From the NCBI GenBank assembly GCA_031771865.1, contig JASISA010000027.1, positions 1,054,001 through 1,118,000 of the forward strand: 64,000 bases of DNA. The letters run 5' to 3'. Source of the stretch: Nothophaeocryptopus gaeumannii. Its lineage: Eukaryota > Ascomycota > Dothideomycetes > Mycosphaerellales > Mycosphaerellaceae. The position numbers and the translations under genes are program-made. Numbering within the stretch: position 1 is the stretch's first letter; each line of letters opens with the position of its first letter. Below, in pieces: positions 21,144 through 32,443 of the stretch. The notes beneath the pieces were generated by a model. It was not told the origin of the DNA and did no database searches. It saw only the letters and a program-made list of their open reading frames with translations.

Positions 21144-21761
21144 TCAACCCATTCGTACTGAATAAATCGGCGGTCGTCCCTCCGGCCAAGAGATCTCAAT
21201 ATACTCCTCCCTCTCCATCCTCCTCTGCGGTACGTGATGTATCCTCTTAACCTCCTCTCCAAGTAACTTAATCCTCCTCTTCTCCATCTCCTCATCCACA
21301 CTACTATACTTTGTAGGTTCTGCCTTCTGCTTCGCATTCTCAGCATCCCGCATCATCCTCGCCTCATAGTTGATCGCACTGAACGCCCCTGCTGCAGTCG
21401 TCTTGACTCTTCGCACATCGTCGGAGGGTGGGTAGATTGGCTTCGGCAGTTTCACCTTCTCTGGGAGGGTAGAGACGTTGGAGGAGACGGAGTAGTGCTT
21501 CTCTGGTAGGGCTTTCGCATGCAACGTATGAGTCCTAGTTCCAACTTCCAGCCCGCCTTTCAGGTCTGTTGTTTTGATTTTGTGTTTATGTCTCGGTTTA
21601 TCAACCCCGACGATCGATTCTTCGGAGGCTCGGAGTTCGTTGTCGTTGACACGGAGATGACGGACTTTGCGGCGGACGATGTAGTAGCGGATGGTGACTG
21701 CTGTGGCTGTGAGGACGACGAGGAAGACGAGGACGCAGGCTGCTACTTTTGTGTCGACCAT
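21144..21761 (-). CDS. Single-pass membrane protein, uncharacterised
   Basis: Single open frame of 205 residues. A short N-terminus is followed by one membrane segment (about residues 7-26), then RRKVRHLR, so the long basic, Lys/Pro-rich tail should be cytosolic. A Lys/Glu-rich helix-forming region (about 140-175) and a closing EEYIEISWPEGRPPIYSV segment suggest a conserved C-terminal peptide. No family recognised. A smaller protein of the same layout is encoded at 22867-23085 on the same strand. Confidence 0.55.
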   Translation of the reverse strand: MVDTKVAACVLVFLVVLTATAVTIRYYIVRRKVRHLRVNDNELRASEESIVGVDKPRHKHKIKTTDLKGGLEVGTRTHTLHAKALPEKHYSVSSNVSTLPEKVKLPKPIYPPSDDVRRVKTTAAGAFSAINYEARMMRDAENAKQKAEPTKYSSVDEEMEKRRIKLLGEEVKRIHHVPQRRMEREEYIEISWPEGRPPIYSVRMG

Positions 21762-22866
21762 AATTTCACTCTGGATGGTTTGGCTGGCAGGGAGGGAAGT
21801 TGTTGAGGCAGGTGAGTGGCCGACGGGTGTGGCTTGTAAAGGTGTTGGTGTTGGATGGAGAGTGGAGGATTGGTGGGGTTATGTGATGGTTTGAGAGCGT
21901 TGTCTGTGATTTGGATGGCAGCAACGCTAAGGAATTGATGAGTCTAGACAGTCGTAGTCGTTGCCTGGGAGTGCCTGATGGAAAAGCGTATAGCAAGGAT
22001 TGATGTCCTTCAAAGGCCGATAGGGGACATATGAATGCGCGCGGCATCAGCTCGGATGGAGCTGTTCGCCAATGCCTTCAGAGCTCCTTGACATGCAACG
22101 ACTCAGATCGAAAGCATCTCCGCTGTCGTTCGTGCCTCACTGACGTCGGCACATGGCTCAGCGAACCAGATGACAGCTGCAACTCTTTTTGGTAGAATTC
22201 AATATTACTGTCACGCCTGTAGCGCCGAAGCGAATTGCGGGTAGAGTTGTGGATTTGCGAAGATGCTGGGAAGCGCAATGCGGTCAATTATTGGAGAAGT
22301 GTATCGCGATTCTCTAGGCGATGCGAAGTGAGAGCACCAGGATACAACGGGCTGCAGAGAGGCCTGACCTAGTTGAGCGACCAGGTTGTCACGTTCTTTG
22401 AATTCTGTACCTTGCAGACGTAAGAGAACAAGCTTGAAGCACCAGCCAATGGTTCCTGGTTGAATAGTGACATCCCTTGGCCACATGCATTCTATCGTGA
22501 CAAATCTTTCTTGTGAAGGTGTTGATTGCACTCTGCTGGTTAAGCTGAGTTCCTAGGTCGGTGCCGTTTGCCTGGACGTTGTTGCGTCTCTGGGATTTCC
22601 TGAGAACGGTCAACATGGCGTATCGGGATGGAGGGACTGCTGTTCGAGTTGAAGCATTTCAAGGTGGTGCACAGGCTTTGAGCAAGCTCTACCGCCTGCC
22701 ACAGGCCAGAGACCGATCTGCGCCCGAAAGCTCGCTGCGATGCCGGTCTGGCAGTAACGAGCCTGCCTAAATCTGTGTCGTCGCCGCTCATTGCTCCGAC
22801 CAGTACATAACGCGTGTATCTCGTGAAGAAAGGCAGATTGTCCGGAAAGTAACAAGACGTACCTCC
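21762..22866. other. Intergenic region (1.1 kb)
   Basis: No gene is supported. Open frames on both strands are short and of mixed composition; no repeats seen. Confidence 0.35.
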
Positions 22867-23085
22867 TCAAACCATCCTCGATGCCACTTCAGGTGTCTTC
22901 TGCGGTGCGAAAGACCGTTCTCGATTCTGCATAGTGTTCTGCCTAGTCCTGGCGTCGAGGACTCGTTGCTCTCGTGCTTTTCGTTGTCTTGCTCGTTTTC
23001 GCATCACGGAAAGTTTCCAGGCGACCAGGGTGCCGATGGCAAGGACGAGTACGACGACAAGAGCGATAACAACGTGGTCTTCCAT
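22867..23085 (-). CDS. Small single-pass membrane protein (72 residues)
   Basis: From the ATG at 23085 the frame reads MEDHVVIALVVVLVLAIGTL, a membrane helix, followed by a strongly basic stretch (KLSVMRKRARQRKAREQR) and a short hydrophilic tail. The open frame extends upstream to 23334 but that part looks random, so the internal Met was chosen. The layout (short N-terminus, one helix, basic juxtamembrane region) mirrors the 205-residue neighbour. A further 3' exon cannot be excluded. Function unknown. Confidence 0.42.
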   Translation of the reverse strand: MEDHVVIALVVVLVLAIGTLVAWKLSVMRKRARQRKAREQRVLDARTRQNTMQNRERSFAPQKTPEVASRMV

Positions 23086-23607
23086 GCTGTTCTGGGATGT
23101 TGAGGTGTTGATAGCAAATTGTGCCGTCGGAGTACGTATGCGAATTTGGCAGTGCACTCGAGTGCTTTCGTTGATTGACTCCAGGTAAGAAGGTGCGGGC
23201 CGGAAGTTCGAGGGTCGTGGTTGCGATGATGCATCATATCCAAATTTCATAGAAGCTCCGCCGAAGCATCGCGCTTGGCGATTACCGTCCGGTTTCTGCG
23301 TAGAGTGAAGTCCTGGAGCTGAACAACAACCCACTGGAGAAGCATAGTCGAAAGCAGCACTTCCTCAAACCTGAATGGAGTATTGTAGATGGTAGTGATA
23401 GGAATTCACCATGAGCGCGGAGCGCTGCGTAATATGTCTTGTACTACCAGTTGAATTGGTCCATCGCAGGATTGAGTTCAAACTCCAAAACGCCGTCGCT
23501 TGACAAAGTACTGCCTTCGATGAAAGAAACGACGCCTCCGTCTTCATACCTCATTGGTACCATCATCCATACAGTCATGATAATCTACAAATCGCGGCTG
23601 GCTGGCA
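23086..23607. other. Intergenic region
   Basis: Upstream of the 72-residue gene and downstream of MPO1. Nothing recognisable. Confidence 0.3.
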
Positions 23608-24382
23608 CTAGTTTGCATGTCCATTCGTGGATCCGTTGGCCTTGACAGCGCCGTTGGCGTTTTTGGCTTCTTTCTCGGCCCTGAGTCGAGCCAACTCCTT
23701 GTCGATGGCCTTGTCGAGGCGTGATTTGAGTTCAGGTCTGTACCCAAACGCGAAGAGAACTTCAAGCCAGACGAAGAACGGTGCCAGAAAAATGGCTTGC
23801 ACCAAGTTGTCAAGCAGCGCAGGAGCCCGACCTTCAAAGGCGCCGTGGCCAACAAATTGGACCAGCCAGGAGACGATGTGAACACCAACGGCGATTTTGT
23901 TTGCTTGCATGCCGTATGTTGAGGTCAGATGGTTGGCGTAAGCTGTGCCTCCAAGTAGTATGGGTGCCAGCATTGCTCCCGCGACCGGCTCCATAAGGAT
24001 GTAAAGGGAGGTATAGAGGGAGCATGCTATCGTGCCCAAATTAGGTGGCAAATAGGGTATCGATAGCCATTCGGGTACCGGAATCGCCGGGGTATTTGTG
24101 CCCTAGATAGAGATTGTCTGTGAGTGATAACAAAAGCCTGCGGATCTAATAAAAGACCTACAAATAAGAAGCCTGTCAGAAGGAGGATCGGAACAAACGT
24201 GATGTGTATTCCAACGTTGACCTGAGAGCTGTTAGTATGAGATTGACGCCCTTGATGTTGACCCAACTGACTGGATTACGATGATACGCTCCGTACTGCA
24301 CTCGCGGTCAGCGTTGTATTCCCAAGGTCATGTTTACTGCCTAGCTTACGAAGAGGAGCTGTTTCTCGAGGTTCAACGCCAT
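23608..24382 (-). CDS. MPO1: Mpo1-type 2-hydroxy fatty acid dioxygenase (DUF962/YGL010w family)
   Basis: Four exons on the minus strand: 24382-24350, 24295-24272, 24221-24162, 24102-23608, all in phase 0, giving 203 residues. Yeast Mpo1 is an ER-membrane Fe(II)-dependent dioxygenase that alpha-oxidises 2-hydroxy-palmitate from phytosphingosine breakdown, shortening it by one carbon. The family pattern is clear after splicing: YGAYHRNPVNVGIHITFVP (residues 12-30), several membrane helices, then HIVSWLVQFVGHGAFEGRAP (about 114-133), ALLDNLVQAIFLAPFFVWLE and FGYRPEL. The conserved His residues 16, 25, 114 and 125 are present as likely metal ligands. The first three exons are only 33, 24 and 60 bases, so automatic callers could easily miss the true N-terminus. 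Confidence 0.87.
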
Positions 24383-24752
24383 GGTGTCGCTGTTTCGGTG
24401 CAAGGCTGAGGCGAAATTGATCTGTGAGCGTACGGTCCAGGTTAAGGGACTCGTGAAGAAGGTCGTTGAAATGAAGAAGAGAAGATCATTGAAAGCAGCG
24501 CATATCGGGTAGGTGAGTGAAAGTTGAATAGCGAACCCGAGTCAAGAGATGTCGTAGTGGAGGGCGGTCCGGCTTTTTCCGTCGGAACGCCGGGGCCATC
24601 CATCTTGGCTTGGCACTTTCAAAGTCCTCTGTCCAGCTTCGCTGCTAACCAGGAACTGCCTCATCATCACCACCCTCTCTCCGCTCAACACATCGAATCC
24701 ATCCGCTGAGGGAGCGGCATCTTATTGCAGAATCTCCCCGAGCACCGTCACA
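24383..24752. promoter_or_regulatory. Divergent promoter region, MPO1 and ATP1
   Basis: A 370-base region between the two ATGs. C-rich and A/C-rich leader just before ATP1; no specific element can be named. Confidence 0.4.
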
Positions 24753-26950
24753 ATGTTCAGAAACGCGCTCCGGACGAGCGCCCGCGCGGCCGGTGCCGTC
24801 TCTGCCAGCAGCAGATTTGCAGTGGTACGTCCCTCCCTCTGCGCTGCCACCGGAGCTCCAATGCGCATCCAAACCACCGCCGCTGGACTCAATGGCGGCA
24901 TTGACGGCGGAATATGGCAGTTTGGAGTGCAATTGGAGCTTCGTTGGAGCTGCGCAGGCATACCTCGCGGGTCCGAGGCTATCCAGGGACAGCGCGCTAA
25001 CATCACCTCTTTGCACATATAGCAGCGCACCGCACCCGCCGCCGTCAACACCTTCACCCGTGGCTATGCCGCCGACACCAAGGCCGCACCAACCGAGGTG
25101 TCCTCCATCCTCGAGCAGCGAATTCGTGGCGTCCAGGAGGAGTCTAGCCTCGCCGAGACCGGCCGTGTCCTTACTGTCGGGTATGAATGGGAAACCGCGA
25201 TAAGATACGACCACAGGAGCATTGGCTGACAATGGAACAAGTGATGGTATTGCCCGTGTCTACGGCATGAGCAATGTCCAGGCTGAGGAGCTGGTCGAGT
25301 ACGTCACGGGCATGATCCCATACTGCACGTGCAAATGCGCTAACATGCGTCTTCAAGGTTCGCTTCCGGCGTCAAGGGCATGTGCATGAACCTCGAAGCC
25401 GGCCAGGTCGGTGTTGTGCTTTTCGGTTCCGACAGATTGGTCAAGGAAGGCGAGACCGTCAAGCGTACCGGAGAGATTGTACGTCACAGCAAGACATCAG
25501 GCTATGCGAGGTACCTCAGCTAACAATTCCGACTTAGGTCGATGTTCCAGTCGGCCCAGAGCTTCTCGGCCGTGTCGTCGACGCTCTCGGTAACCCAATT
25601 GACGGAAAGGGCCCGATCAAGACCAAGGAGCGCCGCCGTACTCAGGTCAAGGCTCCTGGTATTCTTCCCCGCAAGTCTGTCAACCAGCCAGTGCAGACTG
25701 GTCTAAAGTCCGTCGACGCCATGGTGCCGATTGGCCGTGGTCAGCGTGAGTTGATCATTGGTGACCGTCAGACCGGAAAGACTGCTGTCGCCCTCGACAC
25801 CATGTTGAACCAGCGCCGCTGGAACAACGGCTCCGACGAGTCCCAGAAGCTCTACTGTATCTACGTCGCCGTCGGACAGAAGCGTTCTACCGTCGCTCAG
25901 CTCGTCAAGACCCTCGAGGAGAACGACGCCATGAAGTACTCTGTCATCGTCGCCGCCACCGCTTCCGAGGCCGCTCCTCTTCAGTACGTATCAGCGCAGG
26001 GATAATGTTACGTGTTTAACCAGAGCTAACCTAAAAAAACAGGTACATTGCACCGTTTTCCGGGTGTTCCATTGGAGAGTGGTTCCGTGACAACGGTCGT
26101 CACGCCGTGATAATCTACGATGACTTGTCAAAGTATGGAAATACCAGTTCTGAACAAGTTGAAACGTTCGCTGACTTTCCCATAGGCAAGCCGTTGCCTA
26201 CCGTCAAATGTCTCTGCTGCTCCGTCGCCCACCAGGGCGTGAAGCTTACCCCGGAGAGTACGTAATGCGATTGTCCAAACGAGCGACCTGTTCGACTGAC
26301 ATGATCACAGCGTCTTCTACCTCCACTCTCGGCTCCTAGAGCGTGCCGCCAAGATGAACAAGAACTTCGGCGAGGGCTCCCTTACCGCTCTTCCCATCAT
26401 CGAGACCCAGGGTGGTGACGTGTCTGCCTACATTCCTACCAACGTCATTTCCATCACCGACGGCCAGATCTTCTTGGAATCCGAGCTGTTCTACAAGGGT
26501 ATCCGCCCAGCCATCAACGTCGGTCTTTCTGTCTCCCGTGTCGGATCCGCTGCCCAGCTCAAGGCTATGAAGCAAGTCGCCGGTTCCCTGAAGCTCTTCT
26601 TGGCCCAATACCGTGAGGTCGCCGCTTTCGCCCAGTTCGGTTCCGATCTCGATGCCGCCACCAAGCAGACCCTGTCCCGTGGTGAGCGTCTCACCGAGCT
26701 GCTCAAGCAGAAGCAGTACCAGCCAATGGCTGTCAGCGAGATGGTCCCACTTATCTTCGCTGGTGTCAACGGTCACCTCGACAGCGTCCCAGTCAACAAG
26801 ATCCTCCAATGGGAGGCTGACTTCCTCAACCACTTGAAGACCAACGAGAGCGGACTCCTTGAGCAGATTGACAAAGAGGGCTCGCTGAGCAAGGACCTTG
26901 AGGCTAAGCTCAAGGACACTGTCCAAAGCTTCACCAAGAGCTTCTCGTAA
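24753..26950 (+). CDS. ATP1: Mitochondrial ATP synthase F1 subunit alpha
   Basis: Eight exons: 24753-24824, 25023-25180, 25242-25298, 25358-25478, 25538-25983, 26043-26132, 26186-26257, 26311-26950, giving 551 residues in frame. It forms the alpha3beta3 head of mitochondrial F1Fo-ATP synthase; alpha binds nucleotide non-catalytically. Exon 1 encodes an Arg/Ala/Ser-rich mitochondrial presequence, and the 198-base first intron separates most of it from the mature part (EVSSILEQRIRGVQEESS). The Walker A motif GDRQTGKT and the alpha signature around PFSGCSIGEWFRDNGRHAV and IIYDDLSK are present, as is the conserved block RRPPGREAYPGD followed by VFYLHSRLLERAAKM. Length and C-terminus fit the family. 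Strong codon bias gives long antisense open frames here. Confidence 0.96.
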
Positions 26951-27502
26951 AGATCTAGATGAATCCCAGGGTCGGGTCGTGTATAGTAACAAAAGGCAAG
27001 CTTGAGCAACACCAAGACGAAAGAGCATCTCCGTTGCTTGCGTGCCTGAGAAAGGCACGAAAAATCAGCATTGTAGATACGTGAAGAACTTGTTTCCTTT
27101 GTCAGCGGAAGACGAGTGTCATGAGCCTCACTTTTCTGAAGTCCTTCATACCACGATTTTCGAGAAATACGGTCTGCCTGGGATCTACGTGAGATACTGC
27201 GGTCGTCCCGTTGACTCTCGATGTTCTTCGCTACTCAAATAATATACAGTTTCGACCGCTGGCGGCTGGTAAACCCCTGTCACTGCGCTATGTCCTTCAT
27301 CTCACAGATCACATAGCAGAACAGTCCGACTTTCGCTCTTCAGATTCCACGCATCAACTCCCGGCCTTCGGCTCGTCCCCCATACGCCGTGAATGCCTGA
27401 AGTTGGTGATTAATCGCAACAGTGTCGTCTCTTCCTTCAACAAGAAGGAACAGTAGATAGTTGAAAACTGAAAAGAGTGTTAATCCGCCCTCAATTCCAG
27501 TT
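26951..27502. other. Intergenic region downstream of ATP1
   Basis: ATP1 3' UTR and spacer. Short open frames on + (27042-27456) show no domain. Confidence 0.35.
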
Positions 27503-27843
27503 TCATATGGTTACATTGCTCGATTTCAACTTAGATCCAGGAGGGAAAGGGTTGGCGCAGTGGCCTCTATAGCAGCTGTTTTCGCAGTCGGCATTGCCTT
27601 TGCAGGAGGTCTTACAGCCGCAGTATACGTAGTCGCAGCCGAGGTCTGTGATAATACAGGTCAGTTGGCTGTGGCCTTTGGGCGGAGATGGAGGTGGTGT
27701 TTGCAATTGGTGTGAGGGTTGATAAGACTTACCGCGAGCGATGTCATCCTTGGGACTAGATTGTTCTCGTTGCCGTCGATGAGATTGGCGACCGCGAGGG
27801 CGAGGATAGAGAGAAACGCGGCCGCGAAGGTTGGGAACTGCAT
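27503..27843 (-). CDS. Candidate small secreted cysteine-rich protein (splice model unresolved)
   Basis: On the minus strand an ATG at 27843 opens a signal peptide (MQFPTFAAAFLSILALAVAN) and a 37-codon exon ending at a strong gtaagt donor (27733/27732). Downstream, a second frame ending at 27503 encodes a cysteine-dense peptide: CIITDLGCDYVYCGCK followed by TSCKGNADCENSCYRGHC, eight Cys in about 35 residues. The obvious acceptor (atcacag) would shift out of this frame. The acceptor ctgtaag just before TSCKGN keeps phase 0 but drops four cysteines. Either that acceptor is used, or a different donor, or there is a base error. Small secreted Cys-rich proteins of this kind include effectors and antimicrobial peptides; no role is assigned. 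Confidence 0.48.
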
Positions 27844-29298
27844 TTTGGCTGATTTTCTTTGGGAGGCGCCGTTCGTGTTGGTGAGTATAAGTTGTTGTAG
27901 AGTTTAATTGATGTTGTCTACTTTCTGTATTTGGGAGCCGACCACTGCTGAATTGTATACGTGAGAGCCATAGCCCTCGCATTGTAAATCAGAAAAGTAT
28001 CAACGTTTGACCATCACGGACGGTCTCTCTCTCAGACATAGGCCGTGGCTGCACTCCGCGCGGACTCCCCTGGGCGGTGGAAGAATACGAAGCGGTTCCA
28101 GAATATGCTTATACCTCAGTGAACAACCATTCTGGATAGCAGAACGGCTTTTGCGCTTAGTGTACACTTGATCGATCCGAGCACGCAACTCGCTAGTTTT
28201 GGGTTGGAAACAACGTTAGTCCAGATGAACGGCGCTCACTGAATCGTACTTGAATATCGCAGCTTCGCGCCGTATATATGAACTTCCTGGGTTCATTGAC
28301 TTAGGCTTTCAACTGTGGTAACTTGGTAATGTCTTGACAGAGTTGGTTCAACCTAATTAGGTGTAGAGTCTCAGGCTTGGATGGAGAGTCTGTGGGAGTC
28401 TCGCATATCGTATGGCCCGATGAAGAGTCGATGACTAAAAGGTCAACGCGTCTCGTTTCATACGAAGCCGGAAGCGAAGAGGAGATATGGGCGCAATCAA
28501 CACCGGTAGTTGTGGTTCTTCTGTAGAGCATTGAGTACAAGATGATTGTTGTCACTCATTCTCGCAGGTGCATTGAAAGGCCCAAGCCTTCGATCATTCA
28601 ATATACACTGATTAAGTTCAAGTTATCAAGCGCGCTCTGAATGGCGTAGAGCCTGACACGAATGTCGAGAAGCCTCTTGATCTGTGAAGACCTTGCTCTT
28701 TCCGCTGCTTAACGAAGCAGCCTCTCAACTCGCGTTCCTGGTCATGGTGTAGAGAGCAAGTGACGCCATGTCGTCCAGACCCTTATCGGCGTGGACGGTA
28801 AAACGAAGGTAGCTCGACAGGCGTGTAGGTGGCAGTGCTGGTGATCATGTAAGACGTCTGCTCGTCGTCCATGAAGCCTAAGGTTCTGGAGCGGTGCCAA
28901 GGCCATGGCGGTGGGCCGCCAGCGCTAATGCAGCGCACAGACCATCACATGAGTTCCCCTTTCAGCTGTGACTTTTCCCCTCGACCTCAACAGCAACATC
29001 CCCTTTACATGTTTCGCCTCTATCAGACCAGGTATTGCAGCCACCCATCTCCACGGGCCTCTCGATGCCACAAACTGGGGTCATAGCGCCACGACAACCT
29101 CTGAAGCAAAGGTAATGAATAGCCTTAACAGGATGCATCCGTCCTCAGGAGGCGGCCTCTCGTATGTATAATTCCTGACTCACACTCCCGTTTTCCTCTT
29201 TTCTCTACTTCAACATCACATTTATAGTCGCTGCCATCACTATCGCAGCAATTGTCATCTACCATTCGAATCAAGACTATCTGCACCAAAGAGACAGA
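27844..29298. other. Gene-poor region (1.45 kb)
   Basis: No supportable gene to about 29190. From 29195 to 29298 the plus frame of the next gene is open and hydrophobic (see that entry). No repeats were recognised. Confidence 0.35.
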
Positions 29299-29760
29299 AT
29301 GGGGATGGGCAAGGGCAAGAACAAGGACAAGTTGATCGCCTCTTCGTCCCAAAAGCAGGACTTGACGATTTCGAATCTACGAGAGGAAGGCGACTTATGG
29401 TACAAGATCTGCGTCATGGTCTACGACCTACGAAACATGTCCAAAGACAAGACTTGCGAACATAGAACGCTCCAAACTACCGATCCACTCTACATCAGCG
29501 AGCCCTATTTCACTCCTGAGGAAGCTGCGCTGGCCAAATTTGCACTTGTGGACCAGGACAAGAAGAGTTCAGTCGAGCAAACGATTACCACCAACCTTGT
29601 AAACTTCTTTGAGAAGCGACGGGCGAGTGGCGATTCCCGCCCTTGTGGGCCTCACGATATGTTTCCGGTGTATGTTTCTTGCTTCGGTATCAACAAGGCG
29701 GAGATTGAGGATAAGAAATTCGTATCAAGACTTCGTCGAACTGGGCTCAAGGTCGGGTGA
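29299..29760 (+). CDS. Orphan protein, 153 residues, start uncertain
   Basis: From the ATG at 29299 the frame encodes a basic MGMGKGKNKDK start, then a hydrophilic folded-looking region with WYKICVMVYDLRNM, CEHRTLQTTDPLYISEPYF and a closing DMFPVYVSCFGINKAEIED segment. The same frame is open upstream from 29195 and there encodes a membrane-like helix (FIVAAITIAAIVIY), but no ATG precedes it. The nearby acceptor (tttatag, before 29229) cannot be joined in phase to the obvious upstream exon at 29118-29164. So the true protein may be a single-pass membrane protein with a missed first exon or a local sequence error. Family not recognised. Confidence 0.4.
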   Translation: MGMGKGKNKDKLIASSSQKQDLTISNLREEGDLWYKICVMVYDLRNMSKDKTCEHRTLQTTDPLYISEPYFTPEEAALAKFALVDQDKKSSVEQTITTNLVNFFEKRRASGDSRPCGPHDMFPVYVSCFGINKAEIEDKKFVSRLRRTGLKVG

Positions 29761-31329
29761 AGCGCAAGGCTTTAGTGCTGTGAACAGATTTCTTGGGGAT
29801 GGGTTTCGCGAACAGCCAGCATAGCGACTACATGATCTTTGGCTAGTACATTCGTATGAATATGAATGCTTCCAGTGAGCTATTCGCGATACATGATTGA
29901 AGCCAGCCTGGACCCAGAGGCTCAAGATGCTCGTGGGTGCACACCGCCGAATTGTGAAGTAGCCACATCAGCCATGACCTGGTTCTAGGATAATACGACA
30001 TGCGCAGTGCCGTCTTCCAGGGTGCTCGACCCGGAGTGCATCTCTTCTGCCCTGGCAATGCGGTGCTCGAGCCTCTGTCATTGTTCGCACGCTGGCCTTA
30101 TCAGGTGTCACAAGTCTGGAATACATATGAAGAGGCGTTGAGCTACGCCAGTGCCTGACCCCGCCAGTCTGGCCTTATAGCGCTGAAACGAAGACACATA
30201 GATCAATATACTGCGACTGGACGCCTCGATAGGAGCAGCTCTGAACGCGGAGCGCAAGCCGCTTGGTGCAATATAGCTGACTGGCGGTCAAGCGATGCCA
30301 CATGTCAGAACCCGGAACGGACTGGGGTCGACCAACGCTCCGCAAAGAACACCCTCCTTTCCAGTCTGAGAAGATCATTCGGACCACTCGCATCAGGCAA
30401 TTCAATCGCAGAACAGGACCTCTTACCATTGCTGATTTGACAGAGATCCCCGTGATTCTCAGATCATCGAACAGCAGCAACGCTTGTATCGGTCATTGAT
30501 GGAGGATGACTTCCGCATGGTACCTGTTGCCGCTGTACAAAGACATGCCAGGAGTAGCCCTAAAAGCATCATCGCACACCGACAGCCTTCCGCCACGGCA
30601 GAGTCCAAATCGGTTCATGAGTTGCTCAGATTAGAGCACCATTGTGAACAGCCGTTCAGCCGAGTGCCATGACTCTTTCCTGGAGCAAGCCTTCAAGCGA
30701 CTTGAAACCGATTCATTGACATTCGACGTATCGCTTGTACTTCTCAGCGCCACCGCAAGCAGCCAACCACAACCATCCGCTTCTTCTCGTACATGCTTTT
30801 ACCCATGGCATTGAGCGCAAGCATCTGTTGCTGTCATTGGAGAGCTCAGCATCATGCTTTCTTCACTGTAGGCAGAGAAGCTTGTGTCCAGCTTGACCAA
30901 GCACTACGATTTCTCCGTTCTGGGTCTTTTCAAATGGCTTATACTTCTACCCAGTTCCTTTGGGCCTGAAGACCAACCACACCGCCGATCCTTTCGCTTT
31001 TTCGCACGTCGCATGTTGGCAGCAATGTTGATGCTCGCGTGATGTCTGGTTCTCGCTCACTGACATGAACGCATTTTGAAAGGGAGGTCTCATAAAGCAC
31101 TGTATCCTACCTTTGCCGCGGCGCGAACGATCTGATTTTGACCTGACTCACGACTTTGATGAGCACTTTCTGACATCACGGCTCGATCGATGCTCTGAGT
31201 TCACGAAAACAAGATGCCTCCAAGATTCCTTGAACGCATGGAGAGAAAGTCACAAGCCTGTCGAGGGATCCTGAGAGGACCTGGACGTGACCCGCCGCCA
31301 TATTCCCGATCTGGATACTCACGATCTTC
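29761..31329. other. Gene-poor region (1.57 kb)
   Basis: No supportable gene. Open frames under 110 codons overlap on both strands; nothing recognisable. The right end is upstream of the decayed reductase. Confidence 0.35.
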
Positions 31330-32443
31330 GTGAGACACTCGAACATCAATAGACTCTTACCGTACGTCTGCAACTCATCAGACACCGCCTCCGGAGTATC
31401 GGGAGTCTCGACAATCATTCCGCTCTGTGCATTCGCGTCTTCTTCTGTTGAGAAGCGTGCCCTGCCGTCAAATGCGATTATACTTGTCACTGGAGCGAAT
31501 GGGTATCTTGGTGAGTGGATCGTCAACCGCAGCTGACGGAACTACTTTTCAGGCTCTCATATCGTTTTTCAACTTCTCGATCCAGGCTATCGCGTCCGCG
31601 GAACCGTTCGCGATCTTGACCAAGCGATCTGGACTGTGCAGTACTTCAAGCAGAAATATGGACCAGGACGATACACGACATCGATTGTACCAGACATGGC
31701 CATCCGTGGCGCTTTTGACCAAGCGGTTCGAGGATGCTCAGCTGTTATCCACTGCGCTTCCGTTATCACACCCTCTATTGTAGGCGCCCTGAATGCCTTG
31801 GAGGCTGCGGGTAAGGAGCCTATGATACAGAGACTCGTATGTACGAGCTGTACCTGCGCAGCTGCAGACGGCAGGAGCGGCAGTGGACAGAGAAGAGATG
31901 TGACGAGCGACAGTGGGACTATGTTGGCCTTCCTCTCGGCATGGAGACATCCGCCTTATGACAACGAGAAGAGCTGGGACGTCTACGCGAGCAGCAAACT
32001 AAAAACAGAACACGCTGTTTGGAGATGGTATTCAGATCGACGGCCAACCTTCGTCTTGAACACAGGTTCGCGATACCATCCACTTCCGCACCTACACTTG
32101 AAACAATTGACTGACAATGTATATAGCCCTCCTGGCAATGCTCTTCGGTCCACTCATATCCCCGAAAGACCAAGGCCTGCCTTCATCCATCTCCATCCTC
32201 CATGACATATACAACTACGACTCCCTACCGATCGATGTTGAGCACTTGGACTGCGAAGGCGTCGGCGGCGATGCACGATACGAGCAATATACCCGACTTC
32301 GAATGAATATGAGAGAAATGTTGACGAAAATCCTACTTCGATACATAATTATCCCATACTGCCCTCCAATGTCCTCAGAGCGCGGCATGTATGTACCCGA
32401 GAGTCAGGAACAACGACAAATTCCGTTCTCAGGTAGCGTCTAG
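31330..32443 (+). pseudogene. NAD-dependent epimerase/aldehyde reductase remnant (extended SDR)
   Basis: Three segments splice cleanly: up to 31510, 31553-32065 and 32127-32443. They give the Rossmann start ALPSNAIILVTGANGYLGSH, the SAVIHCAS segment, the catalytic YASSK (YxxxK) in WDVYASSKLKTEHAVW, and FVLNTALLAMLFGPLISPKD. This is the dihydroflavonol-reductase/aldehyde-reductase branch of extended SDRs, which reduce aldehydes or ketones with NAD(P)H. Two things argue for decay. There is no in-frame ATG before the glycine motif (the frame opens at 31330 on a GTG). After FGPLISPKDQG the substrate-binding C-terminal part is lost, replaced by about 80 unrelated residues to a stop at 32443. The segment after VIHCASVITP is also shorter than usual. 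A missed upstream exon could rescue the start but not the C-terminus. Confidence 0.62.

Noticed and set aside
26336..27058. 240-codon frame antisense to ATP1
   Set aside because: Mirror of the biased ATP1 last exon; no independent features.
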